Shown in pieces: positions 1 to 8,026 of a DNA stretch of 64,000 bases. Position numbers and translations under genes: made by a program. Numbering within the stretch: position 1 is the first letter of the stretch; every line of letters starts with the position of its first letter. Source of the stretch: Pedobacter hartonius (lineage in GTDB: Bacteria; Bacteroidota; Bacteroidia; Sphingobacteriales; Sphingobacteriaceae); contig NZ_FNRA01000006.1 of the NCBI RefSeq assembly GCF_900107535.1, positions 124,001 through 188,000 of the forward strand, in the 5' to 3' direction. The notes under the pieces are model-generated. The model did no database searches and was not told the DNA's origin. It saw only the letters and a program-made list of their open reading frames with translations.

Positions 1-234
1 GATGGTAATAACGATATCTTCTATGTCTACGGAAGTTCGCTGCTGAGTGCCAATATGCGGATATATGATCAATGGGGACATGTGATCTATATCTCTCAGC
101 AAATGCAGAACGGATGGGACGGGACATACAGGGGCCAGCCACAGCCGAATGGGGTATATGTATATGTCATAGATGTAGTAACGAAAGATGGAACCAAAAT
201 GATGAAAAAAGGAACCGTAACACTTTTAAAATAA
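1..234 (+). CDS. T9SS type B sorting domain protein, C-terminal fragment (CHU_C)
   Basis: Frame 1 is open from the window edge to TAA at 232-234, giving the last 77 residues of a larger protein. The sequence has the look of the gliding-motility-associated C-terminal (CHU_C, type B sorting) domain: it contains NMRIYDQWGHVIY, then NGWDGTYRGQPQPNGVYVY, and ends in a short basic beta strand. In this family the domain targets very large secreted adhesin-like proteins to the type IX secretion system. The gene directly downstream encodes a PorP/SprF protein, the usual partner of type B substrates, so the assignment is well supported by context. The passenger part of the protein lies outside the window, so its function cannot be stated. 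Confidence 0.85.
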   Translation, partial: DGNNDIFYVYGSSLLSANMRIYDQWGHVIYISQQMQNGWDGTYRGQPQPNGVYVYVIDVVTKDGTKMMKKGTVTLLK

Positions 235-258
235 GATCCGTAACCTGAAATCAAGAAT

Positions 259-1251
259 ATGAAGAAACTTATAAAAATCGTCTCATTTGGCATATTATGC
301 ATGTTGGGAGCTACAAGGGTTAATGCACAGATTGATCCTCACTTTTCTCAGTATTATGCAAATCCCCTATGGCTCAACCCGGGTCTTACCGGAGTAATCA
401 ATGGAGATTACCGGGTGACCATCAATGCAAAGCAGCAATGGAGTTCCATCTCCAATTCATACCTTACAGCAGGCGCTTCATTTGATACGGCGCCTACTAA
501 GAACCTTTCCTTTGGCGGAATGGTTCTCAACCAGCGTGCCGGTGCAGTCAGTTATAATTACCTGAATGCGCTGGCCTCTGCCGCCTACCGTGTCCGCTTC
601 GGGCAGGCAGGTTTGAATATTGTCAACTTTGGTATCCAGGCCGGAATCCTGAACAAGAGTTTTGATCCCTCGAAGATCACTACCGGTAGCCAGTTCTCAG
701 GTGGGGAATTTGATGGCATGCTGCCCACAAATGAAACGTTCAATTCTTCAAATACACTTGCCCCTGATGTAAATTTCGGGGTCGTGTATTTTGACGCAAA
801 TGACAATAAGCAAGTGAATATCTTTGCGGGAGCAGCGGCCAATCACCTCACCAGGCCAATAGACCGTTTCCTGGGCAATGACGTAAGAATACCCATCAGG
901 TCTACTTTTCATGGCGGTGCACGCATCAAGATCAGTGATGCGCTCGATATTACCCCGAATGGGCTGTACATGAGGCAGGGTACTGCCAGGGAGACCTCTC
1001 TGGGTGCCTATGCACAGTATTTTGTCAATCCCGAGACGAACCTTTTGTTTGGCTCAAACTACAGAAAGGATGATGCCGCCATCGCTTATTTTGGTATGCA
1101 GCTGAAAAACATTGCCTTTGGCCTGAGTTATGATTTTAACACTTCCAACCTCAGCCGTGCAACAGGCAGCAGGGGAGGCCTGGAGATATCAGTCTCCTTC
1201 ACCAGCCGTAAGGGAATTATAGGCCCCAACTTTTTTTGTCCACGATTATAA
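259..1251 (+). CDS. PorP/SprF family type IX secretion system membrane protein
   Basis: A 330-residue protein with a signal peptide (MKKLIKIVSFGILCMLGATRVNAQ) of about 24 residues. It is followed by the family hallmark IDPHFSQYYANPLWLNPGLTG and then a series of amphipathic beta strands fitting an outer-membrane barrel. PorP/SprF proteins anchor or help export type B T9SS substrates; each large CHU_C protein commonly has its own copy. Here the gene starts 24 bp after a CHU_C gene and 11 bp before an OmpA/PD40 gene on the same strand, so the three are probably co-transcribed as a dedicated substrate-export set. The length is normal for the family and the reading frame is intact. Confidence 0.92.
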   Translation: MKKLIKIVSFGILCMLGATRVNAQIDPHFSQYYANPLWLNPGLTGVINGDYRVTINAKQQWSSISNSYLTAGASFDTAPTKNLSFGGMVLNQRAGAVSYNYLNALASAAYRVRFGQAGLNIVNFGIQAGILNKSFDPSKITTGSQFSGGEFDGMLPTNETFNSSNTLAPDVNFGVVYFDANDNKQVNIFAGAAANHLTRPIDRFLGNDVRIPIRSTFHGGARIKISDALDITPNGLYMRQGTARETSLGAYAQYFVNPETNLLFGSNYRKDDAAIAYFGMQLKNIAFGLSYDFNTSNLSRATGSRGGLEISVSFTSRKGIIGPNFFCPRL

Positions 1252-1262
1252 CCTGACACTTT

Positions 1263-3278
1263 ATGAAACCGCTTAGAATATTACTGTTATTATGCCTGTT
1301 CAGTTCCGGCATAAAAGCACAGTCATCATACGTATCCAGCAATAAAAAAATTGCTGATCTGTACTTTAAAAATAAAGACTATTATGCCGCAGCCGAATAC
1401 TATAAAAGGGCCTTACAGATATCAAGTGATACGGTTGGATTCGTGGTGCCTTATGCCTTCGAGAATAAGATGCAAAGCGAAAGCCCTAAACTGGCAGACT
1501 ATGAATACTGTGTTTTCCAGCTGGCATCTTCCTTACGGTTTTACAAAGATTACCGGGCTGCTGAAGCCTGGTATGCGCTGGCAAAGAATTTCACCGAACC
1601 CGGATATGCGCTTAGCGGGTTTTATTATGCAGAGTGCCTGCGCTCCAATCAGAAATTCCAGGAGGCTATTGCTGCGTTTCAGGATTTTATGAATAAGTAT
1701 AAGACTGCTGATTCATCCAGGGATAAAGCAAAAATTGAGATTGCTTCCTGTAATTTCGCCCTGTATGAAATGCGTTATCCGCGTTTGTACAGGTTTAGTA
1801 AGCTCTTCAACCAGATCAACGACAAGGGCTCCAACTATACGCCTCTTCAGCTGAATAACAATTTTTATTTTACATCATCCCGCCCGGTAGCGATAGGCAA
1901 AGGCGGAAAGGATGAAGTACTGGAAGATAAACAAACAAAATTAAAGGCCGTAAAAAAAGAAAGCCCCTATATCAATGCCATCTATGAAGCATCCGGCAAC
2001 CCACAGGATGCAGGCACTGTAGTAAAGAGGATCGGAGCGGTAGAAACAGGCAAAGAATTCGCTGCTCCGGCTTTTCATCCCAATGGCAGACTGATGTACC
2101 TTACCAGCTGGACAGCAAAAGGAAACAGAAAGATCCTTACAGTAAATATTTCCGAAGGAAATGGCGCTACCTGGTCGGCACCAAAAGAACTGGGTGCAGA
2201 GGTGAACATCAACGGCTTTAACGCCATGCAGCCCTTCGTCACCAAGGATGGAAGGTATTTGATATTCTCTTCTGACAGACCGGGCGGACTGGGTAAATAT
2301 GACCTTTGGTATTGTACCCTGAGGGCAGACGGATCAATGAGCCAGGCCATTAACATGGGAAATACGATCAATACCAAAGAAGATGAGCAGGCACCCTATT
2401 ATAACTATAAAACAAGGAAACTGCTGTACAGCAGTGCCGGAAAAGTAGGGATAGGGGGGCTCGACTTCTATGAGAGCGAAGGTGATTTTGCAGACTGGAC
2501 TGAACCCAGGAACCTCGGATACCCTTTTAACTCATCAAAAGATGATGCCTATTTTACACCGCTGAATGACGCAGATACTGAAGGATATATCAGCTCAGAC
2601 CGGGAATCTGTCTGCTGCCTGGAAATTTTCCATGTGAAAAAGGAATTTCTCACCGTGCAGGGTACAGTACTGGACTGCCAGACGGACAAGCCATTGAATG
2701 GTGCGGTAGTTACCCTGAGTGATTCTTCCCAGGAGTTAAGGATGACTGTCGGTATGGATGGAAAATATACATTCAGGATCAACTCTAACCGTGCGCTAAA
2801 GATTACTGCCGAAAAACATGATTATTTAAAAAAGATGCTCAGTTATAACTACGATGAATTGGCCAAAGCCGATACACTGGTAAACGCCAAATTATGCCTG
2901 AAGCCTTTTACCATTGGTAAGCCGGTGGTGCTCAAAGACATTCTGTATGATTTTAACAGTGCGGAACTTAATCCGGGATCAGAGCGGATACTGGATCAGT
3001 TATATGCCCTCCTGACGGATAACCCGACAATGGAAATTGAGTTAAGTGCACATACGGATAACGTAGGTACAAAAAACTATAACCAGGGCTTATCTGACAA
3101 AAGGGCTCGGTCCTGTGTAGATTACCTGATCAGCAAGGGTATTCCTGCAGAGCGTATGAAAAGCAAAGGATATGGTTTCAGCAAACCTGTTGCACCGAAC
3201 AAGTTTCCGAACGGAAAAGATAACTTCCTGGGGCGCCAGCAAAACAGGAGGACAGAGTTTAAGGTTACCAAAATATAA
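1263..3278 (+). CDS. OmpA family protein with TPR, PD40 and regulatory-like domains (PorE-like)
   Basis: A 671-residue envelope protein beginning with a signal peptide that ends near SSGIKAQ. Residues about 25-160 form TPR-like helices (for example YFKNKDYYAAAEYYKRAL). Residues about 190-450 hold PD40/WD-like beta-propeller repeats (FSSDRPGGLGKYDLWY). Residues about 460-540 resemble a carboxypeptidase-regulatory fold (VQGTVLDCQTDKPLNGAVVT). The C-terminus is an OmpA domain with DILYDFNSAELNPGS and LSAHTDNVGTKNYN, expected to bind peptidoglycan. The architecture matches the PorE/SprE-associated lipoprotein-like partners of type IX secretion, although no lipobox cysteine is evident. It is the last gene of the CHU_C-PorP-OmpA set and ends 2 bp from a convergent gene. 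Confidence 0.9.
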   Translation: MKPLRILLLLCLFSSGIKAQSSYVSSNKKIADLYFKNKDYYAAAEYYKRALQISSDTVGFVVPYAFENKMQSESPKLADYEYCVFQLASSLRFYKDYRAAEAWYALAKNFTEPGYALSGFYYAECLRSNQKFQEAIAAFQDFMNKYKTADSSRDKAKIEIASCNFALYEMRYPRLYRFSKLFNQINDKGSNYTPLQLNNNFYFTSSRPVAIGKGGKDEVLEDKQTKLKAVKKESPYINAIYEASGNPQDAGTVVKRIGAVETGKEFAAPAFHPNGRLMYLTSWTAKGNRKILTVNISEGNGATWSAPKELGAEVNINGFNAMQPFVTKDGRYLIFSSDRPGGLGKYDLWYCTLRADGSMSQAINMGNTINTKEDEQAPYYNYKTRKLLYSSAGKVGIGGLDFYESEGDFADWTEPRNLGYPFNSSKDDAYFTPLNDADTEGYISSDRESVCCLEIFHVKKEFLTVQGTVLDCQTDKPLNGAVVTLSDSSQELRMTVGMDGKYTFRINSNRALKITAEKHDYLKKMLSYNYDELAKADTLVNAKLCLKPFTIGKPVVLKDILYDFNSAELNPGSERILDQLYALLTDNPTMEIELSAHTDNVGTKNYNQGLSDKRARSCVDYLISKGIPAERMKSKGYGFSKPVAPNKFPNGKDNFLGRQQNRRTEFKVTKI

Positions 3279-3279
3279 G

Positions 3280-3636
3280 CTAGAGCAGTCTTTCGATCTT
3301 CTTCAGCATGACAGACATTTCGAAGGGTTTTTCCAGGTAGTCGTCTGAGAGTAAACTCTCTCTCATGATATAATCCTCAGAGAACCCACCCGAAGTTAAG
3401 ATTACCGGGAGGTGTGCCGTCATCTCCCGGGTCCTTATTTCTTTAAATATCGCCCTTCCATCCATTCCGTCGAGTCTGATGTCCATCAGGATGAGATCAG
3501 GTTTAAATTCGTCTATTATTCTAAAGATCGGCCTTCCGGTCATCAAAGGGAAGACCTTATAATTATTCTCTTCTAAAATCAACTGCACAACTTCCAGCAG
3601 ATCCGGATCATCCTCAACAACAAGTATTCTATTCAT
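3280..3636 (-). CDS. Single-domain response regulator
   Basis: A stand-alone receiver (REC) domain of 118 residues starting MNRILVVEDDPDLLEVV. The acidic pair is in VVEDD, the phosphoacceptor Asp is in PDLILMDIRLDGMDG near residue 52, the conserved Ser/Thr is in VILTSGG, and the conserved Lys is in YLEKPFE. There is no output domain, so it probably acts by protein contact, as CheY/Spo0F-type proteins do. An upstream in-frame ATG at 3708 would add 24 hydrophobic residues; the start at 3636 is preferred because it places the first beta strand at the normal position. No histidine kinase lies nearby, so the partner is unknown. Confidence 0.85.
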   Translation of the reverse strand: MNRILVVEDDPDLLEVVQLILEENNYKVFPLMTGRPIFRIIDEFKPDLILMDIRLDGMDGRAIFKEIRTREMTAHLPVILTSGGFSEDYIMRESLLSDDYLEKPFEMSVMLKKIERLL

Positions 3637-3688
3637 GGTCGGAACCTGCTGAACAACTATAATGCCATGAAGTAGCAGAAAGATTTGA

Positions 3689-3696
3689 TACTTTTG
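3689..3696 (+). promoter_or_regulatory. Candidate -7 promoter element (TACTTTTG)
   Basis: TACTTTTG matches the Bacteroidota -7 consensus TAnnTTTG and lies 22 bp before the start of the small gene at 3719. No good TTTG was found 19-21 bp upstream, so only half of the promoter is supported. Confidence 0.35.
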
Positions 3697-3718
3697 TTTT
3701 AACATCATAAAAAAATAT

Positions 3719-3907
3719 ATGCAGTTAAACGAACAGATCGCAGCGATAGCTAATACCTTACTGCCCAGCTTTATACCTAAAGACCAAACTGAAACAACCT
3801 TATCTTTTCATTTTACCTTACCTCCGGATTCGAGTTATAAAGTTTTTTTTGAAAAGGATGCCAAAGCAAAATGGCAGTTCCTCCGATACGAAGAGGTATT
3901 GCGTTAA
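3719..3907 (+). CDS. Small hypothetical protein (62 aa)
   Basis: A 62-residue soluble protein beginning MQLNEQIAAIANTLLPSF with no signal peptide, membrane segment or recognised motif. It is rich in Phe, Lys and acidic residues (FHFTLPPDSSYKVFFEKDAK). Reasons to believe it: it fills an intergenic space between the divergent response regulator gene and the GAF gene, and a TAnnTTTG element sits just upstream. Its amino-acid composition also looks like a folded protein rather than a shadow frame. I do not recognise the family; it could be a small partner of the neighbouring signalling proteins, but that is only position-based inference. Confidence 0.5.
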   Translation: MQLNEQIAAIANTLLPSFIPKDQTETTLSFHFTLPPDSSYKVFFEKDAKAKWQFLRYEEVLR

Positions 3908-4036
3908 TCTTATTTCAGTGTGTTAAGACGCGATATTCTTATAGTGTTTGTGAATTTTCGCATCCTTTTTTTCAAAAGGAATAGTAATTGCATACTTATG
4001 TATTAAACAAAATACTGAAACCAATTATCGCAGAAT

Positions 4037-4546
4037 TTGGAAAATACGTTTGGAAGGAATATAATTCCGCAAAATGAAAAAGAGCGTCTGGAAAATCTTC
4101 AGAAGTATAAAATTTTATACACCAGGTCTGAACCGGTTTTTGATCAGCTGGCGGCTCTTGCAGCTTCGATGCTTGATATGCCTGTTGCCATGATCAATTT
4201 TGTTGATAAGAATAATGTATGGACAAAAGCCAGCCAGGAGGGGGAGACAGGGTTTAACATTGAGCGGGGGACAAGCCTTTGTTCCCTGGCTATACTAAAG
4301 GAACAGGTTACAGTTTTTGAAGACACCCTGCAGGAACCGTGTTTATTATCTAACCCTTTGATAGCAGGCGAACACGGGTTCCGTTTTTATGCGGCAGCGC
4401 CAGTTACTACCAAAGAAGGATTTAATATCGGGGTGGTTTGCATCATCGACAGAAAACCAAGGGTTTTTGAGCTGGAAGACCAGCGTCAACTGGAATGGGT
4501 AGCCCGAATGGTGGAATCGGAAATAGAGAAGAGGCTCAGCGAGTGA
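4037..4546 (+). CDS. GAF domain-containing protein
   Basis: A 169-residue protein that is essentially one GAF domain. Visible family features are FDQLAALAASMLDMPVAMINFVDKN in the first helix and strand, the conserved SLCSLAI segment, and the strand FYAAAPVTTKEGFNIGVVCIID. GAF domains bind small ligands or chromophores and usually regulate kinases or cyclases; here no effector domain is attached. The frame opens with TTG at 4037, and no in-frame ATG precedes the domain, so TTG is the probable start. A single-domain GAF protein near a single-domain response regulator suggests they might serve a split signalling pathway, which is inference from position only. Confidence 0.8.
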   Translation: MENTFGRNIIPQNEKERLENLQKYKILYTRSEPVFDQLAALAASMLDMPVAMINFVDKNNVWTKASQEGETGFNIERGTSLCSLAILKEQVTVFEDTLQEPCLLSNPLIAGEHGFRFYAAAPVTTKEGFNIGVVCIIDRKPRVFELEDQRQLEWVARMVESEIEKRLSE

Positions 4547-4550
4547 TCTG

Positions 4551-6620
4551 TTATTTATTGCAGATGAATTTTTTTGTGTACGATTTGTTCCCTGCCTTGA
4601 GTACAATAAAATATACCCCGCTTGGGTAAGGCGAGATATTTAACTGGTTTTGATAGAGGCCTGAAAAATTATTTTTATTCTCCCTGTACAATACCTGTCC
4701 CGATAAATTGACCAGGCTTAGCTGAATGGGCGAGGCCTCGGAAATACTAAAAATGATATTGAGCTCATTTTTTGCCGGGACAGGATATATGCTCATCTCC
4801 AGATCATCATCTCCGACTTTATTAGTGCCAAATGACGCATTGCCGTTTATCCCGGTCAGTACGATCGAGTAGGCCTGAGGGCCTCTTTTCAGCACTTCTT
4901 TATGGGATATCTTAAACCGGTAGGTTGCGCCCGCAACCGGATCAGTGATCAGTACCTGTTCTACATTGTCCAGGGTATTGTCGCCTTTTGTGGCCGCTGC
5001 AGACGGATTTGCAGAATCGAGCACCCAGGGGTTATACGTTGAGGAAGCCTGTGTGGCACGGAGGTCCAGGTCGTTGACGAGCCTTGGCGTGGTGTTATTT
5101 AGCCCGCTGACTGAACTGACAGGTGTTGCTTCCGGATCTGTCCAGCAGATTGTCCCTGTCAGCGGCCCCTTTCCGGAGGCTATCACATCTATGAATTGCT
5201 GCTCTCCCTGTGACAATATGTTTTCTGCAATCTTTGCCGCTGAGCCATTGTCCAGTATGGCCTGCGCTGCGGCCTCCATATTGAGCAGTCCCCATCCGTA
5301 ACTGTAGTCCGGCCCTTCTGCTGTACCTGCATCCGTTGCCGTTCCAATAGCGAGGGCTTTCAGGGTTGCAGCCCGCATGAAACTATGTTCATTCTCCCGG
5401 CTGTACAATTCCTGCAGCAGAATCAGCGAACCGCTTACATTCGGGGTAGACATCGAAGTTCCTGAAAGAGATGCATAAATGTCGTTGCCGGCATTACTGG
5501 TGGAAATTACCCGTACCCCGTCTGCTACCAGGTCCGGCTTAATCCTGCCATCATCAGTAGGGCCCCAGCTGCTGAATGCAGTTATCCTGATATTAGCGGC
5601 AGTATACGGCCCGCTGCCCAGTGGATTGACGGCACCAATGGTCAGGATGTTTTTCGCGGTGCCATAGGTGGAAATATTGTCGTATCCGTCGTTACTGCTG
5701 ATCCCTACAGGGCGCGGCCCGGCATTGGTCATGACCCGGCTGGCATTAAACCGGTAATAAACTTCCCCAATAGCAGGGCCATTCACGGTTCTGCTGTTGC
5801 CTGCTGATTTTACCGGAAGGTAGTAGGGGGCATTGTAACAAATTTTGTCCCACTCTGCAGACTCGGTATCATAATAGCCGAATTTATAATCTTCATTTTC
5901 TCCCGGGGCACCTAGAAATTCCCATTGTTCGGGGGTTATGCCGGTATTTAACGACCAGCCTGCGGCGGTTCCGTAGGAGTGGTTGGAAATCAGGAGCGTT
6001 GCTGCATTGGCCGACATTTCGGGGATATCATTATCAAAATTAAAAGCGTAAAGTTTTGGCAGGCCAAAGGCCATTCCTCTTGCTATGGTATTGATGCCTG
6101 CAGCAATCATTGTTCCTGCAACATGTGTAGAATGCAGCGCCGTGGCAGTAGTTTTATCCTTGATTTCAATCCGTCCGCCTGCAAATTCCACATGGCTGGC
6201 AAGAGCGGCATCGCTGTCCCATATAGCTACTTTGCCGGCAGAAATACCGCTCCCGTTAAGCGAAAGCCCCATTCCGCCTCCTGTATATAATTTATTGGTG
6301 CGGGTAGTGCCTGCCGCAATTACATTATTTGTGGTAATATAGTAGACCGGCATCCCCAGGTCATCGGTACGCTGTAACCTGAATACATTTCCATTACGGT
6401 CAGTACCTGCGGTTGGCCATCCTTTTTCTTTTGCCATTGCGAAAGCATTTAACCTGTTTGTGTGGGTAATACTAAATAATGCAGTTCCATTTTCTTTTAA
6501 GAATGCAGAATTTGTTACATTCGGCTTTATGATTTCCTGCGCCTGAAGTGTGTGGCCGGTTAGCCCGGTATAACACAGGATGAAAAACCCAAATTTTGTA
6601 AAGCTGCAATAATTAATCAT
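4551..6620 (-). CDS. Secreted S8 subtilisin-like serine peptidase with T9SS type A sorting domain
   Basis: The preferred start is ATG at 6620 (689 residues), because it places a signal peptide ending near HTLQAQ at the N-terminus; an upstream Met would add 15 residues before it. The catalytic triad is visible: Asp in KVAIWDSDA (about residue 135), His in ALHSTHVAGTM (about 163) and Ser in SLSGTSMSTPNVSG (about 389), with the oxyanion Asn in KSAGNS (about 275). A beta-rich domain as in KP-43-type subtilases follows (WTDPEATPV, VNDLDLR). The last ~80 residues form a type A sorting domain (IYPVPAKNELNI to SGVYFIVLKAGNKSYTKKF). It should be exported by T9SS and released or anchored at the cell surface as a protein-degrading enzyme. 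Confidence 0.93.
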   Translation of the reverse strand: MINYCSFTKFGFFILCYTGLTGHTLQAQEIIKPNVTNSAFLKENGTALFSITHTNRLNAFAMAKEKGWPTAGTDRNGNVFRLQRTDDLGMPVYYITTNNVIAAGTTRTNKLYTGGGMGLSLNGSGISAGKVAIWDSDAALASHVEFAGGRIEIKDKTTATALHSTHVAGTMIAAGINTIARGMAFGLPKLYAFNFDNDIPEMSANAATLLISNHSYGTAAGWSLNTGITPEQWEFLGAPGENEDYKFGYYDTESAEWDKICYNAPYYLPVKSAGNSRTVNGPAIGEVYYRFNASRVMTNAGPRPVGISSNDGYDNISTYGTAKNILTIGAVNPLGSGPYTAANIRITAFSSWGPTDDGRIKPDLVADGVRVISTSNAGNDIYASLSGTSMSTPNVSGSLILLQELYSRENEHSFMRAATLKALAIGTATDAGTAEGPDYSYGWGLLNMEAAAQAILDNGSAAKIAENILSQGEQQFIDVIASGKGPLTGTICWTDPEATPVSSVSGLNNTTPRLVNDLDLRATQASSTYNPWVLDSANPSAAATKGDNTLDNVEQVLITDPVAGATYRFKISHKEVLKRGPQAYSIVLTGINGNASFGTNKVGDDDLEMSIYPVPAKNELNIIFSISEASPIQLSLVNLSGQVLYRENKNNFSGLYQNQLNISPYPSGVYFIVLKAGNKSYTKKFICNK

Positions 6621-6688
6621 AAATGGCTGATAATTTGCATGAACAGGAGTTTGGCATATTCCCAAATTTAACTTTTATACCTATACAG

Positions 6689-7150
6689 ATGAAATTTTAT
6701 AAAGCTTTTTTATGTGCAGCGGCACTAATCGTACCTTTTGCCTGTACGGTAAGAAATACACAGCAGACTGGATTAAAAGAAGGAATTTCCGGGCAGGTTA
6801 CCTTCGCTGAAGGAAATATGATGCCGGGGCCCGGGCAGACAGGAATGAAGGCCAGGGGAGTACAGCGTAAGGTGTACATCTATAAAGTTGCGGCTGCTGC
6901 CGATGCGGAAGGGCAGGCACCTTTATTTAAAGCGGTACGTACTAAGCTAGTGGCTACGGTGAGTACTGATACTGCAGGTTACTATTCGTGTAAACTCAAA
7001 CCGGGCAGATATTCAGTGCTTACGGGAGAAGAAAACGGACAGCTATTCTCCTCTCTTTCAAATGATAAGGGAGAAATCAGCCCCGCCGAAGTTCTCCCAA
7101 ATGAAGTTTTATTGTATAATATACTGCTGAATTACAAAGCAGCGTACTGA
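6689..7150 (+). CDS. Hypothetical lipoprotein with carboxypeptidase-regulatory-like fold
   Basis: A 153-residue protein beginning MKFYKAFLCAAALIVPFACT. This is a short signal peptide whose lipobox (VPFAC) puts the lipidated Cys near residue 18, so export to an envelope membrane is expected. The remaining ~130 residues are beta-rich and end in a segment (TAGYYSCKLKPGRYSVLTGEE) typical of carboxypeptidase-regulatory-like beta sandwiches. An upstream in-frame Met at 6623 would put 22 residues ahead of the signal peptide and overlap the divergent subtilase leader, so 6689 is preferred. The function is unknown. The gene is divergent from the subtilase with only 68 bp between start codons. Confidence 0.72.
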   Translation: MKFYKAFLCAAALIVPFACTVRNTQQTGLKEGISGQVTFAEGNMMPGPGQTGMKARGVQRKVYIYKVAAAADAEGQAPLFKAVRTKLVATVSTDTAGYYSCKLKPGRYSVLTGEENGQLFSSLSNDKGEISPAEVLPNEVLLYNILLNYKAAY

Positions 7151-7154
7151 TCGA

Positions 7155-8015
7155 TTACATCGTAATACCTTCTTTTTTAAGGATGTAATTGAAGATTCCT
7201 TCGATAGGTTTTTGAAGAACTTTGCCAACACGGATTCCATTCCTTTCGCAAACTCTTTTCAGGATATCCTGGTAATAGAAAGAGATGGAGCCTACGAAAT
7301 GACAGGCAATGGTTTTATAATCTTTAAAATCTTTGATATTGATATTGATAAACTCCTGGAAGCCGTCTTCAAGAACCTGAAGGATATAAGGATGGTCCCT
7401 GTTCTCATACATGAATCGGCTGAAACCTGCAAGATAGGTGTTTGGCAGTGGCCTTTGATAAACGTTGGTAATGACAGTCTCTTTATCGATATCATAATCC
7501 TCTGCAAAAAGAACCCTCAGGTCTTCCGGCATTTGCTGATATAAATAGGAAGTGATCATTTTTCTTCCAAAGAAGGTTCCGGAACCTTCATCCCCGAGAA
7601 TGTAACCCAGGCCATAATTGCTGTCATAGGTAGAGGCGCCGTCAAAATAAGAAACATTTGAACCTGTGCCTAAGATGCAGATCAGCCCTTTTTCGTCGCC
7701 ACAGGTAGCATAAGCAGAACCGATCAGATCGTTTTCAACACTGATGAAGGCTTTTGGGAAGAAGAGGGACAGACCATTGGAAATAATTTCATGTTTATCT
7801 GGTGTAGAACAGCCTGCGCCGTAAAAATAGATCTCCTTCACTTCTTCAGCAAACTCACTCAGCATTTGTACTTTAGACAGGACCTTGTAGATGTCCTGTG
7901 CATTTAAAAAATAAGGGTTGATGCCCTGTGTGTTGAAACTAATCGTTTTCCCGGAGTTGTACCCTAACCAATCTGTTTTGGTCGACCCGCTATCTGCTAC
8001 TAAAATCATATACAA
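7155..8015 (-). CDS. BadF/BadG/BcrA/BcrD ATPase family protein, N-acetylglucosamine-kinase-like
   Basis: A 286-residue member of the ASKHA (actin/hexokinase) superfamily. The phosphate-1 loop VADSGSTKTDW is at residues 6-16, the catalytic-Asp region follows (SVENDLIGSAYA), the phosphate-2 loop is LGTGSNVSYFDG, and the adenosine motif is FVGSISFYYQDIL. Relatives include eukaryotic-type N-acetylglucosamine kinase and BadF/BadG activator ATPases; a sugar kinase is most likely, but the substrate cannot be read from sequence. ATG codons at 8015 and 8009 are both possible. The gene starts 11 bp after the TolC stop codon and is likely transcribed at the tail of the RND efflux operon, with no obvious functional link. 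Confidence 0.85.
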   Translation of the reverse strand: MYMILVADSGSTKTDWLGYNSGKTISFNTQGINPYFLNAQDIYKVLSKVQMLSEFAEEVKEIYFYGAGCSTPDKHEIISNGLSLFFPKAFISVENDLIGSAYATCGDEKGLICILGTGSNVSYFDGASTYDSNYGLGYILGDEGSGTFFGRKMITSYLYQQMPEDLRVLFAEDYDIDKETVITNVYQRPLPNTYLAGFSRFMYENRDHPYILQVLEDGFQEFININIKDFKDYKTIACHFVGSISFYYQDILKRVCERNGIRVGKVLQKPIEGIFNYILKKEGITM

Positions 8016-8026
8016 AAGTAACGACT

